In this document: positions 1-6,761 of the stretch, in pieces | How the letters are laid out: every line of letters begins with the position of its first letter | Numbering within the stretch: the first letter of the stretch is position 1 | Assembly (NCBI GenBank): GCA_004297635.1 | Contig: SCUQ01000112.1 | Location: 1-10,039 of the forward strand | Source of the DNA: Rhizorhabdus sp. | GTDB lineage: Bacteria > Pseudomonadota > Alphaproteobacteria > Sphingomonadales > Sphingomonadaceae | DNA length: 10,039 bases | Reading direction: 5' to 3' | Program-made: the position numbers and the translations under genes | The notes under the pieces: model-generated | Told to the model about the DNA's origin: nothing | The model's database searches: none | What the model saw: only the letters and a program-made list of their open reading frames with translations

Positions 1-1308
1 GACGAAGTGGAGCGTGGGATAGCGCGCCTCCAGCTCGCCGCGCACCGCTTCGACATGGGCGGCATAATCATCGTCATAGACCGGATAGGCCTTTTCCTGA
101 CGGACCACCGCGCCGCCGACCACCTGGGCGGGATCGCACAGCGACAATTGCGCCAGTTCGCGCGTGGCGAGCGCGATCAGATCGGCATCGGACGCGGACC
201 ACAGGCCATCGCCCTCGAAGCAGAAATATTCGAGGCCGACACAGGCCAGGCTCTCGTCGGGCACCATCTCGGGCGACCAGCTGCGGAAATTCTGGATGCG
301 GCCGACCTGTACCCTGTCGTCATGGATGTAGATCCAGTTGTCCGGGAACAGATCCTCGGACCGGATCATCAGCGCCACGGTCAGGAAGTCGCGATAATTG
401 AGCGCCATCGCCTGCGGCAGGCTGGCGGGGACCGGATGGACCCGCGCGGCAAGCTCGCGCATCGGTGCGGAGCTGATCACATGATCGGCGCGGAGGACCG
501 TCTGGTTGCCGTCAGCATCGGTCGACACGACCCGCCAAAATTGCCCCGCCTCGTCCCAGGCGAGCTGGTGAAGCTTGTGGCCCATCAGGATGCTGTTGCC
601 ATGTTCAAGGATGCGATCGCGCGCCGCGTCCCACATCATGCCGGGGCCTTTGCGCGGATAGCGGAAGCTTTCCAGCAGCGTCTTGGTCTCCATCCCGTCA
701 TTGGGGTGCCTGTTGAGGCCGAGCGAACGCCGGATGCCGTCGACCACCGCCTTGCCCAGGCTCAGACCCTTGATGCGCTGCGCCGCCCAGTCGGCCGACA
801 TCTCGTCGCACGGCATGCCCCACACCTTTTCGGTATAGGTCTTGAAGAAGATGCCGAACAGCCGGGCGCCGAATTGGTTGACCACCCAGTCCTGGAAGCT
901 CTTCACATCCTTCTTCGGGAACAGCTTCCAGCGGAAGAAGCTCGCCATGCACAGGGTCGACTGCCACAAGCCCAGATTGCGCAGCGCCTCGAAGGCCCGC
1001 AGCGGATAGGAATAGAATTTGCCGCGATAATAGATGCGGCTCATCCGCGGCCGCTCGATGAAATCGTCGGGCAGAAGCTCGTTCCACAGATCGACCACCT
1101 CGCGCGACTTGGAGAAGAAGCGGTGGCCGCCGATATCGAAGCGGAAGCCCTGATGCTCGACGGTGCGGCTGATTCCACCCACCTGACGCGGGTCCTTCTC
1201 GATCAGGGTGACGCTGAAGCCGTCCTTGCCCAGCATATAGCCCGCGGTCAGCCCGGCGGGACCCGCACCGATGATCGCGACGTCGACATGGTTGGTGGCG
1301 CGCGGCAT
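1..1308 (-). CDS. FAD-dependent oxidoreductase, UDP-galactopyranose-mutase-like (C-terminus beyond window)
   Basis: This leftward gene starts at base 1308 and stays open for 436 codons to base 1, so its C-terminus lies outside the window; relatives run to about 500 residues. The protein begins with a Rossmann FAD-binding fold: strand VAIIGAG with G14, G16 and G19 of the GxGxxG motif, then the acidic E37 at the end of the second strand, which normally binds the FAD ribose. A GGIS turn follows (44-47), and then DIGGHRFFSKS (58-67), typical of NAD(P)/FAD amine-oxidase-fold proteins of the UDP-galactopyranose mutase / HemY-like (COG1232) group. No signal peptide or membrane segment is seen, so it is probably cytoplasmic. 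The start is supported by GAGGA six bases upstream. Relatives often sit in polysaccharide or lipid-glycan loci, which fits the glycosyltransferase nearby. True mutase activity is not shown; an oxidase or desaturase role is equally possible. Confidence 0.5.
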   Translation of the reverse strand, partial: MPRATNHVDVAIIGAGPAGLTAGYMLGKDGFSVTLIEKDPRQVGGISRTVEHQGFRFDIGGHRFFSKSREVVDLWNELLPDDFIERPRMSRIYYRGKFYSYPLRAFEALRNLGLWQSTLCMASFFRWKLFPKKDVKSFQDWVVNQFGARLFGIFFKTYTEKVWGMPCDEMSADWAAQRIKGLSLGKAVVDGIRRSLGLNRHPNDGMETKTLLESFRYPRKGPGMMWDAARDRILEHGNSILMGHKLHQLAWDEAGQFWRVVSTDADGNQTVLRADHVISSAPMRELAARVHPVPASLPQAMALNYRDFLTVALMIRSEDLFPDNWIYIHDDRVQVGRIQNFRSWSPEMVPDESLACVGLEYFCFEGDGLWSASDADLIALATRELAQLSLCDPAQVVGGAVVRQEKAYPVYDDDYAAHVEAVRGELEARYPTLHFV

Positions 1309-1461
1309 GCAAGGTCCTCGAACGGGGATCGTCCGCCCAGCTATGGCGGGATAGCCCCTAAAAGAGGGTTAACGATTCCTTTGCCCGCCCCGCGCGCAGT
1401 GCTTTTGCGACTGAACCCAATCGGCCGCGATTCGTTCTCTTGCCATCTGGTGGAGAAGATG
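1309..1461. promoter_or_regulatory. divergent intergenic region with a small inverted repeat
   Basis: These 153 bases separate the flavoprotein and SDR starts, so promoters for both should lie here. I could not pick a convincing -35/-10 pair on either strand. The only symmetry is GCTAT at 1340-1344 facing ATAGC at 1351-1355 across six bases, which could be a small operator or chance. Ribosome-binding sequences are clear at both ends: GAGGA for the leftward gene and GGAG at 1452-1455 for the rightward gene. Confidence 0.5.
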
Positions 1462-2241
1462 ATGGCGGGACAGTTGGACGGGGAGGTGGCGATCGTGACC
1501 GGCGGTGAGTCGGGCATCGGTGCGGCCTGCGCACGGGCACTCGCCGCCGCTGGCGCGGCTGTGGGCATCCTCTACCTCGAAGATGCCGCCCTGGCCGGCT
1601 CGGCGCGCGACGCGGTCGAGGCGAGGGGCGCGAGAAGCGCCATTGCCCGCGCCGACGTCGGCAACGAGGCAGACGTCGAGCGCGCCTTTGCCACGATCGG
1701 CGACATGCTGGGTCCGCCCGCGCTCCTGATCAATTCGGCTGGGATCAACATGCGCAACGTAGCGGTCGCCGACATGGAACTGGCACAGTGGGAGCATATG
1801 CTCCGCACCGACCTCACCGGCACCTTTCTGACATCGCGCCGGCTGGTGCGCACGCTGCGCGCGGAGGGACGGCCGGGGCGGATCGTCAACATCAGCTCGA
1901 TTCACGGCCAGATCGTACGCGCTGGCGGAGCGGATTACTGCGCCGCCAAGGCCGGACTAGAAAACCTGACCCGGACGATGGCGATCGAATGCGCGCCGAA
2001 CGGCATTACCGTCAACGCGATCGCTCCGGGCATGATCCTGACGCCGATGAACATGCGCGCCCAGACCGACAAGCAGTTCCGGGCCGCCGCCGAACGACAT
2101 ATTCCCGTCGGCCGCGCGGGGCGTCCCGAAGAGGTGGCTGCCATGGCGGTCTATCTCTGTTCGAAGGCCGCCGCTTATGTGACGGGCGCGATCCTGAAGA
2201 TCGACGGCGGGCTGAGCCTCGAAGCGGCACTGGGGGCGTGA
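1462..2241 (+). CDS. SDR-family oxidoreductase (classical SDR, sugar-dehydrogenase/FabG-like)
   Basis: A 259-residue classical short-chain dehydrogenase/reductase, a normal length for the family. The cofactor motif TGGESGIG is at residues 13-20, the NSAG structural motif follows near residue 90, and the catalytic pair is Y159 and K163 (YCAAK) with S146 thirteen residues before the tyrosine. The Asn that usually completes the SDR tetrad appears to be D117 (RTDLTG). A typical SDR C-terminus (VTGAILKIDGG) is present. ATG codons at 1459 and 1462 are adjacent; I chose 1462 because GGAG at 1452-1455 is six bases away. The open frame extends far upstream, but that part is antisense to the flavoprotein gene. 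The GH130-like gene begins four bases after this stop, so the two are probably co-transcribed and act on related sugars. Substrate unknown; the SDR assignment itself is secure. Confidence 0.5.
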   Translation: MAGQLDGEVAIVTGGESGIGAACARALAAAGAAVGILYLEDAALAGSARDAVEARGARSAIARADVGNEADVERAFATIGDMLGPPALLINSAGINMRNVAVADMELAQWEHMLRTDLTGTFLTSRRLVRTLRAEGRPGRIVNISSIHGQIVRAGGADYCAAKAGLENLTRTMAIECAPNGITVNAIAPGMILTPMNMRAQTDKQFRAAAERHIPVGRAGRPEEVAAMAVYLCSKAAAYVTGAILKIDGGLSLEAALGA

Positions 2242-2245
2242 CGCG

Positions 2246-3151
2246 ATGGGCGTGAATCGTATCGTCGACTTCAACGTCGAAAATATCGAACCCGTGCGTC
2301 TCGAGGGACCCGCCGACGTGGTCGAGCGCAACCTGATGAGTCCCTATGTCTGGCTCGGGCAGAGCGGTCGGTTCGAGATGATGGTACGCGCTGTCCCACG
2401 GCCGGGCGAGACCGGCGATACGGGTAAGATCTGGCATGCGATCGGCGACGACGGGCGGCGCTTCACGGTGGAACAGACACCAGCGATCGTGCCGGGGCCG
2501 GGCGCCGAGGATCTGGGCGGCTGCGAGGACCCAACCGTCGTTCGGGCTGAGGATGGCCGCTATATCGTATATTATACCGGGGTCGACGCCAGCCGCAGCC
2601 ATGGCGAGATGCTCTATGCCGATGGTCCGTCGCTGAAGACGCTCGTCAAGCGGGGCGTGGCGATGGCGTCCAGCCCCAGTGAGGGCAATATCAAGGAAGC
2701 GACAGTCGATCGCACCCGCGACGGCCGCTGGCGCATGTTCTACGAATATGCGGCGCAGGGCGCATCGCTGATCGGCCTGGCGATCGGCAGTGGCGATGCC
2801 GGCCCCTGGAACCATCTCGAGCAACCCTTCGCGCCACGCCCCGATCTATGGGACAGATGGCACCTGTCGACCGGGCCGATGCTGACGACCGACAAGAACC
2901 TGCCGGTGATGTTCTACAATGGCGCCACGGAGGACGCGCGCTGGCGGATCGGCTGGATCGCCTTCGATGCCGAATATCGGCGGGTCGTAGACCGCTGCCT
3001 CGAGCCGCTGATCTCGCCCCCACCGATGGAAGACCGGTTGGCGACCGATATCGCCTTCGCCGCTTCGGTGCTCGTCCATGACGGCGTCGCCTGGCTTTAT
3101 TATTCGCGGGCGGATTCGATGTTGTTTCGCGCGCGGCTGCGGCGCAGCTAA
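2246..3151 (+). CDS. GH130-like five-bladed beta-propeller glycosidase/phosphorylase
   Basis: A 301-residue protein without signal peptide or membrane segment, about the length of a bare GH130 domain. GH130 enzymes cleave or phosphorolyse beta-mannosides inside or outside the cell. The blade landmarks appear in order: a K-I-W-H-A-I-G-D-D-G strand near residue 60, GGCEDPTVV with E94 and D95 followed by IVYYTG, a KEATVD...GRWRMFYEY blade in the middle, W202 to P210 (DRWHLSTGP), Y224 (FYNGATED) followed by RWRIGWIAFD, and a closing YYSRAD at 285-290. The family's usual EDPR motif reads EDPT here, so the protein is divergent and may not be a standard mannoside phosphorylase. It begins four bases after the SDR stop, with a G-rich stretch serving as a weak ribosome site. 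A GH43-like assignment is the main alternative. Fold confidence is good; activity and substrate are unknown. Confidence 0.5.
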   Translation: MGVNRIVDFNVENIEPVRLEGPADVVERNLMSPYVWLGQSGRFEMMVRAVPRPGETGDTGKIWHAIGDDGRRFTVEQTPAIVPGPGAEDLGGCEDPTVVRAEDGRYIVYYTGVDASRSHGEMLYADGPSLKTLVKRGVAMASSPSEGNIKEATVDRTRDGRWRMFYEYAAQGASLIGLAIGSGDAGPWNHLEQPFAPRPDLWDRWHLSTGPMLTTDKNLPVMFYNGATEDARWRIGWIAFDAEYRRVVDRCLEPLISPPPMEDRLATDIAFAASVLVHDGVAWLYYSRADSMLFRARLRRS

Positions 3152-3170
3152 GGCTTTTCCGTCGCGCCCT

Positions 3171-3185
3171 CCCGCTCTAAGCGGG
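3171..3185 (+). promoter_or_regulatory. hairpin over the ribosome-binding region of the glycosyltransferase gene
   Basis: CCCGCT at 3171-3176 pairs perfectly with AGCGGG at 3180-3185 across a three-base loop. The right arm lies over the G-rich stretch that must act as the ribosome site for the GTG start at 3190. The stem could limit translation until a ribosome finishing the upstream gene at 3151 opens it, or it could be a weak attenuator. No T-run follows, so a strong terminator is unlikely. The pairing is seen; the role is inferred. Confidence 0.5.
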
Positions 3186-3189
3186 GCAG

Positions 3190-4806
3190 GTGACGTCTCT
3201 ATCGCCGTTCCCCCGTCGCACGCGTCCGATCGTAGCGGCACTGATCGCCGCTTTCGCGCTGTGGGCGCGTGCCTGGAATATCTGGGCCGAGCCGATGTGG
3301 CTCGACGAGGCGTACAGCGCCTATGCGGCCTCGAAAGGCTGGGATTTCCTGTGGGCTGTCGTGCCGCGCTACGAAACCCACCCGCCCTTCTATTATTCGC
3401 TGCTGCGCGGCTGGACGCTGATCGTCGGCGACGGCCTCGTCGGGCACCGGCTGCTCGGCGTGGTCGCAGGGATGGCGACCCTGCCGCTGCTCGGGCTCGC
3501 AGGCGTCAGGTTGGCACGGATCGTCGGCGCCAACCCGGCTGTTGTAGCGCTCGCTACGATGGCGATTGCCGCCGTCTCGCCGGTACTGGTGTGGATGAGC
3601 CGCGAGACCCGGCCCTATGCGCTGATGATCCTCGTCTATGCCGGCGCCTGCCTTGCACTGATCGCCATTGCCGAGCGGCGGGGGTGGGGGGAGCCGCTGG
3701 CCGGGCGCCCCTTCGCCGGCTGGCTGGCCAGCGGGACGCTGATGCTGTGGCTCCACAATCTGGGGCCGCTCTATGCCGCGGCGATGGGGCTGGCGCTGCT
3801 CTGCGTGGTCGATGTGCGGACGATGCGGCGCGCCGACTGGCTGTGGTTCGTCGGCGGCCATCTGCTGGCCATCGCCCTGTGGCTGCCGGCGCTGTTCATC
3901 CTGCTCGATCAGGCGCCCGAATGGGTGCGCGCGACCTGGCTGAAATATTCATCGGCCGACATCGCCCGCCGTGCGACCTATATGTTCACCGGCGGCCGCG
4001 ACGATTTCCGCGTGGCCGCCGCGATCCTCGCCCTGTGCGGGGGGGCACTGCTGTGGCGGGCGCGTCGGCGCGGATTACTGGCGGCGCTGTTGATCCTGGC
4101 GCTGCTGCCGGTAACGGTATCGGTCCTGATCTCCGCCACGATCGCCCCGGTCTTCATCATCCGCACGATGACCGCGCTCGCCATGCCGGCGATGCTGCTG
4201 ATGGGGCTGGGGATCGGCTGGAGCTGGCAGCGCTGGGGCTGGCTGGTCCCGGCGGCGGCACTGGTCTGGCTGGTCGTCGCGCAGGCACAGGCCGATATCA
4301 GGGCGCGTGCGATCCTCAAGCGGGACTGGTACCGGACGATGGAATGGCTCGCCCCCCGTTTCCGCCCCGGCGATGTCGTGTTCGCCTATCCCAATGAGGG
4401 GGCGCTGCCGTTCGACCGCGCCGCGCGCGACTATGGCCTGGCCATGCCCAGCCGTCCGATCCCGACCGCCGTCCCTTCGCTCAGCCCGCCACCGGGGAGC
4501 TGGTATGTCTCGGGATCGCGCGGCGTCCCCTCTCTCGACCGGGCGCATCTGCGGGCAATTGCAGAGGAACCGGCAACCCGCGCGGTGCCGACGATCTGGC
4601 TGCTGCGGCTCGGCCCCTGGGCCTATGACAAGGGCGACGTGTTCCTGGAGGAACTGTCGAAGGGCCGGCGCGACGTCGGCCGTTTCAAGGATGGCGCGAT
4701 CGAGATCGTGGGAGTGAAGCGTTCCGATTCCTCCCCGGCACGGGGAGGATTGGTCTGGCCTACCGCCCGTCGCGGCGCCCCAGCAGACGCAGCCTCAGCG
4801 CGTTGA
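3190..4806 (+). CDS. GT39/ArnT-like integral membrane glycosyltransferase (GT-C fold)
   Basis: A 538-residue polytopic membrane protein. The first membrane segment covers about residues 14-32. WLDEAYSAY follows, with D39 and E40 at the start of the first periplasmic loop, the acidic pair typical of PMT/ArnT-type GT-C transferases. Then THPPFYY, a run of further hydrophobic segments to about residue 365, and a soluble C-terminal part with [19 protein letters not shown]. Such enzymes take sugar from a polyprenyl-phosphate donor in the membrane and add it to a lipid, glycan or protein on the periplasmic side. The GTG at 3190 is the first possible start because an in-frame TAA lies at 3178-3180. 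It follows the GH130-like gene by 38 bases and is probably in the same transcript. The last 28 or so residues, after EIVGVKR, are low complexity and encoded by a hairpin repeat and the antisense end of argG; they look like an acquired tail. Acceptor and donor unknown. Confidence 0.5.
   Translation: MTSLSPFPRRTRPIVAALIAAFALWARAWNIWAEPMWLDEAYSAYAASKGWDFLWAVVPRYETHPPFYYSLLRGWTLIVGDGLVGHRLLGVVAGMATLPLLGLAGVRLARIVGANPAVVALATMAIAAVSPVLVWMSRETRPYALMILVYAGACLALIAIAERRGWGEPLAGRPFAGWLASGTLMLWLHNLGPLYAAAMGLALLCVVDVRTMRRADWLWFVGGHLLAIALWLPALFILLDQAPEWVRATWLKYSSADIARRATYMFTGGRDDFRVAAAILALCGGALLWRARRRGLLAALLILALLPVTVSVLISATIAPVFIIRTMTALAMPAMLLMGLGIGWSWQRWGWLVPAAALVWLVVAQAQADIRARAILKRDWYRTMEWLAPRFRPGDVVFAYPNEGALPFDRAARDYGLAMPSRPIPTAVPSLSPPPGSWYVSGSRGVPSLDRAHLRAIAEEPATRAVPTIWLLRLGPWAYDKGDVFLEELSKGRRDVGRFKDGAIEIVGVKRSDSSPARGGLVWPTARRGAPADAASAR
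4729..4749. terminator. hairpin repeat at the glycosyltransferase/argG convergent junction
   Basis: TCCTCCCC at 4729-4736 pairs perfectly with GGGGAGGA at 4742-4749 around a five-base loop. It lies just beyond the argG stop (argG runs leftward and ends at 4760) and inside the glycosyltransferase 3' end. It probably acts as a terminator for argG; no strong T-run follows on either strand. A related CTCCCC/GGGGAG hairpin lies at 7406-7429, so this may be a dispersed intergenic palindrome. Confidence 0.5.
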
Positions 4807-5980
4807 GCTTGATGAAGCCCGCGGCGTCGCGCTGGTCATAGGCGCCGGCGTCGTCCTCGAAGGTGACGACCTTTTCCGAATAGAGCGTGTGCGGCGATCT
4901 GCGGCCGATGACATGGACGCCGCCCTTGTAGAGCTTCAGGCGCACCGTGCCGGTAACCTTGTCCTGGCTATGATCGATCGCGGCCTGGAGCATCTCGCGC
5001 TCGGGACTGAACCAGAAGCCGTTGTAGATCAGCTCGGCATAGCGCGGTGCCAGCTCGTCCTTCAGGTGGGCGGCGCCGCGATCGAGCGTGATCTGCTCGA
5101 TACCGCGATGGGCGAGATGATAGATGGTGCCGCCCGGCGTCTCGTACATGCCGCGGCTCTTCATGCCGACGAAGCGGTTCTCGACGAGGTCGAGCCGGCC
5201 GATGCCGTGGCGGCGGCCATAATCGTTGAGCGTTTCGAGCAGGGTCGCCGGGCTCATCCCCACGCCATTGATCGCCACGCCGTCGCCGCGCTCGAAATCG
5301 ATGGTGATGATCTCGGCCTGGTCGGGCGCGTCCTCGGGATTGACGGTGCGCGAATAGACATAGTCGGGCACCTCTTCCCACGGATCCTCGAGCACCTTAC
5401 CCTCGGACGAGGTGTGGAGCATGTTCGCGTCGGTCGAGAAGGGCGATTCGCCGCGCTTGTCCTTGGGCACCGGGATCTGGTGCGCCTCGGCGAAGGCGAT
5501 CAGCGCGGTCCGGCTGGTCAGATCCCATTCGCGCCACGGCGCGATCACGCGGATATCGGGGGCGAGGCCATAATAGCCGAGTTCGAAGCGGACCTGGTCA
5601 TTGCCCTTGCCGGTGGCGCCATGGCTGACCGCGTCGGCGCCGACCTGACGGGCAATCTCGATCTGGCGCTTGGCGATCAGCGGCCGGGCGATCGACGTGC
5701 CGAGCAGGTACAGGCCTTCATAGAGCGCGTTGGCGCGCATCATCGGGAAGACATAGTCCTTCACGAACTCCTCGCGGAGATCGTCGATGAAGATGTGCTT
5801 GTCGGGCACGCCCATCAGCTTCGCCTTGGCGCGGGCCGGCTCCAGCTCCTCGCCCTGGCCGAGATCGGCGGTGAAGGTGACGACCTCGCACTGATAGGTC
5901 TGCTGGAGCCATTTTAGGATAACGCTCGTGTCGAGCCCGCCCGAAAAGGCCAGCACCACCCGCTTCACTTCGTTCGACAT
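4760..5980 (-). CDS. argG: argininosuccinate synthase
   Basis: A complete 406-residue argininosuccinate synthase, the family's normal length. The cytoplasmic enzyme joins citrulline and aspartate using ATP (released as AMP and pyrophosphate) in the penultimate step of arginine synthesis. The N-terminal ATP-pyrophosphatase loop AFSGGLDTS is at residues 11-19, and the signature [11 protein letters not shown] at 119-129. Further family landmarks include [11 protein letters not shown], the [13 protein letters not shown] segment and a C-terminal region ending in IKLNALRL. I chose the ATG at 5980, giving [12 protein letters not shown], because AAGGA lies six bases upstream; an ATG six codons further out lacks this support. 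It is divergent from the first EF-hand gene, with 66 bases between starts. It converges on the glycosyltransferase and overlaps its last 47 bases. No neighbour belongs to arginine synthesis, so it appears to be transcribed alone. Confidence 0.5.
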   Translation of the reverse strand: MSNEVKRVVLAFSGGLDTSVILKWLQQTYQCEVVTFTADLGQGEELEPARAKAKLMGVPDKHIFIDDLREEFVKDYVFPMMRANALYEGLYLLGTSIARPLIAKRQIEIARQVGADAVSHGATGKGNDQVRFELGYYGLAPDIRVIAPWREWDLTSRTALIAFAEAHQIPVPKDKRGESPFSTDANMLHTSSEGKVLEDPWEEVPDYVYSRTVNPEDAPDQAEIITIDFERGDGVAINGVGMSPATLLETLNDYGRRHGIGRLDLVENRFVGMKSRGMYETPGGTIYHLAHRGIEQITLDRGAAHLKDELAPRYAELIYNGFWFSPEREMLQAAIDHSQDKVTGTVRLKLYKGGVHVIGRRSPHTLYSEKVVTFEDDAGAYDQRDAAGFIKLNALRLRLLGRRDGR

Positions 5981-6046
5981 CCCGGTTCCTTCCCGCAATC
6001 GGCGCGGCCCTTGCCATGCACCCGCCCAGCATTCAAGCTGCTAGCC

Positions 6047-6550
6047 ATGTTTGATTGCATATCGGGATCGGGACGATGGGCGGCGCTGGCCGTGCTGATG
6101 GCGGCCGTCGCCGCGCCGGCGCAGGAGCTGCCGATGACCCGCGAGGGGTTGGACAATGCGCTCGCCCAGTATTTCGCGGGGGCCGACCGCAACCATGACG
6201 GCAAGCTCGACCGCGCCGAATCGGCCGAGGCCCTGGGCTTTGCCCGCCAGATACTGACCGCGAAGCGCGATCCGGAGCCGTTCGTGATGGATGTCGCCCC
6301 CGATGGCCGGCCGCGTCTGTCGATCAACGACAACGGGCCGCTCAGCCGGGGCGGGGTTATCGACCTGATCTACCGCCGTGCCGACAGCAATGGTGACGGC
6401 AACCTGTCTTTGGCCGAGGTGCAGGCGGTGGCCCGCGAGCGATTCGATGCCGCGGACCGCGACGGCGACGGGATATTGGACGAGCAGGAACGCCAGACGG
6501 CGCAGCAGCAGATGGGCCTGTTACGGCAGATTTTGGGGGACGGGCGGTAA
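6047..6550 (+). CDS. exported EF-hand calcium-binding protein (three EF-hand loops)
   Basis: A 167-residue protein with a likely signal peptide: a short N-terminus, hydrophobic residues 11-24 and an APA site after A25, so the mature protein should be periplasmic or secreted. Three canonical EF-hand loops are visible: D47-E58 (DRNHDGKLDRAE), D113-E124 (DSNGDGNLSLAE) and D137-E148 (DRDGDGILDEQE). Each has acidic or Asn side chains at positions 1, 3 and 5, Gly at 6 and Glu at 12, so all should bind calcium. Loops two and three form a close pair. The first is separated by about 54 residues without a recognisable partner loop. There is no clear Shine-Dalgarno sequence before the ATG at 6047; an upstream TTG at 6011 in the same frame would spoil the signal peptide. 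It is followed by a second EF-hand gene. Calcium buffering, sensing or envelope stability are possible roles. Confidence 0.5.
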   Translation: MFDCISGSGRWAALAVLMAAVAAPAQELPMTREGLDNALAQYFAGADRNHDGKLDRAESAEALGFARQILTAKRDPEPFVMDVAPDGRPRLSINDNGPLSRGGVIDLIYRRADSNGDGNLSLAEVQAVARERFDAADRDGDGILDEQERQTAQQQMGLLRQILGDGR

Positions 6551-6572
6551 CCGGCCGGAATGGCCCCCGAAT

Positions 6573-6640
6573 CTGAACGCCCGTTCAGCCTGGCGCCGGC
6601 AATCGGCGCTTATATTTCAGCCGCGACATAACCATTTCAG
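6573..6640. promoter_or_regulatory. palindrome and helically phased TTCAG repeats upstream of the second EF-hand gene
   Basis: CTGAACG at 6573-6579 and CGTTCAG at 6582-6588 form a perfect palindrome with two central bases. TTCAG then recurs in the same direction at 6584, 6616 and 6636, spacings of 32 and 20 bases, close to three and two helical turns. Repeats on one face of the helix suggest binding of a response regulator or other activator upstream of the EF-hand gene. The motifs are seen; the regulator is not identified, and I could not assign a -10 box. Confidence 0.5.
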
Positions 6641-6684
6641 CGGCGAACTATGGGCGCAAGATTCGGCCCCTAGACCGCATCTCA

Positions 6685-6724
6685 GGGCGGACCGGCATTT
6701 CTCCCTGTTGTTGCCGGTCCGCCC
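6685..6724 (+). promoter_or_regulatory. 13-bp perfect stem-loop in the leader of the second EF-hand gene
   Basis: Bases 6685-6697 (GGGCGGACCGGCA) pair perfectly with 6712-6724 across a 14-base pyrimidine-rich loop. The stem ends 37 bases before the ATG at 6762 and leaves the ribosome site at 6748-6753 free. No T-run follows, so it is not a classic terminator for the upstream gene. It may stabilise the mRNA, act in post-transcriptional control, or be a DNA palindrome for a protein. Confidence 0.5.
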
Positions 6725-6761
6725 ACCATGTTCGGACCCGTTCGTCATAAGGATGCCAAGA

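Noticed and set aside
1341..1380. Leftward promoter for the flavoprotein gene with TTAACC and GCTATC
   Set aside because: The spacing is about 12-13 bases, too short for a sigma70 promoter.
7..1458. Rightward open frame that continues into the first SDR, apparently a 744-residue fusion
   Set aside because: It is exactly antisense to the well-supported flavoprotein gene and shows no domain; high GC content keeps the frame open. The SDR has its own start and ribosome site at 1462.
3078..4397. Rightward 439-codon open frame overlapping the glycosyltransferase
   Set aside because: It is Arg- and Ala-rich in an alternative frame; the overlapping frame has the conserved DE motif and membrane segments.
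4889..5917. Rightward 342-codon open frame
   Set aside because: It is antisense to argG, has low-complexity composition and no recognisable family.
6535..6568. GGGGG...CCCCC bracket around the first EF-hand stop as a terminator
   Set aside because: Inner bases do not form a continuous stem and no T-run follows.
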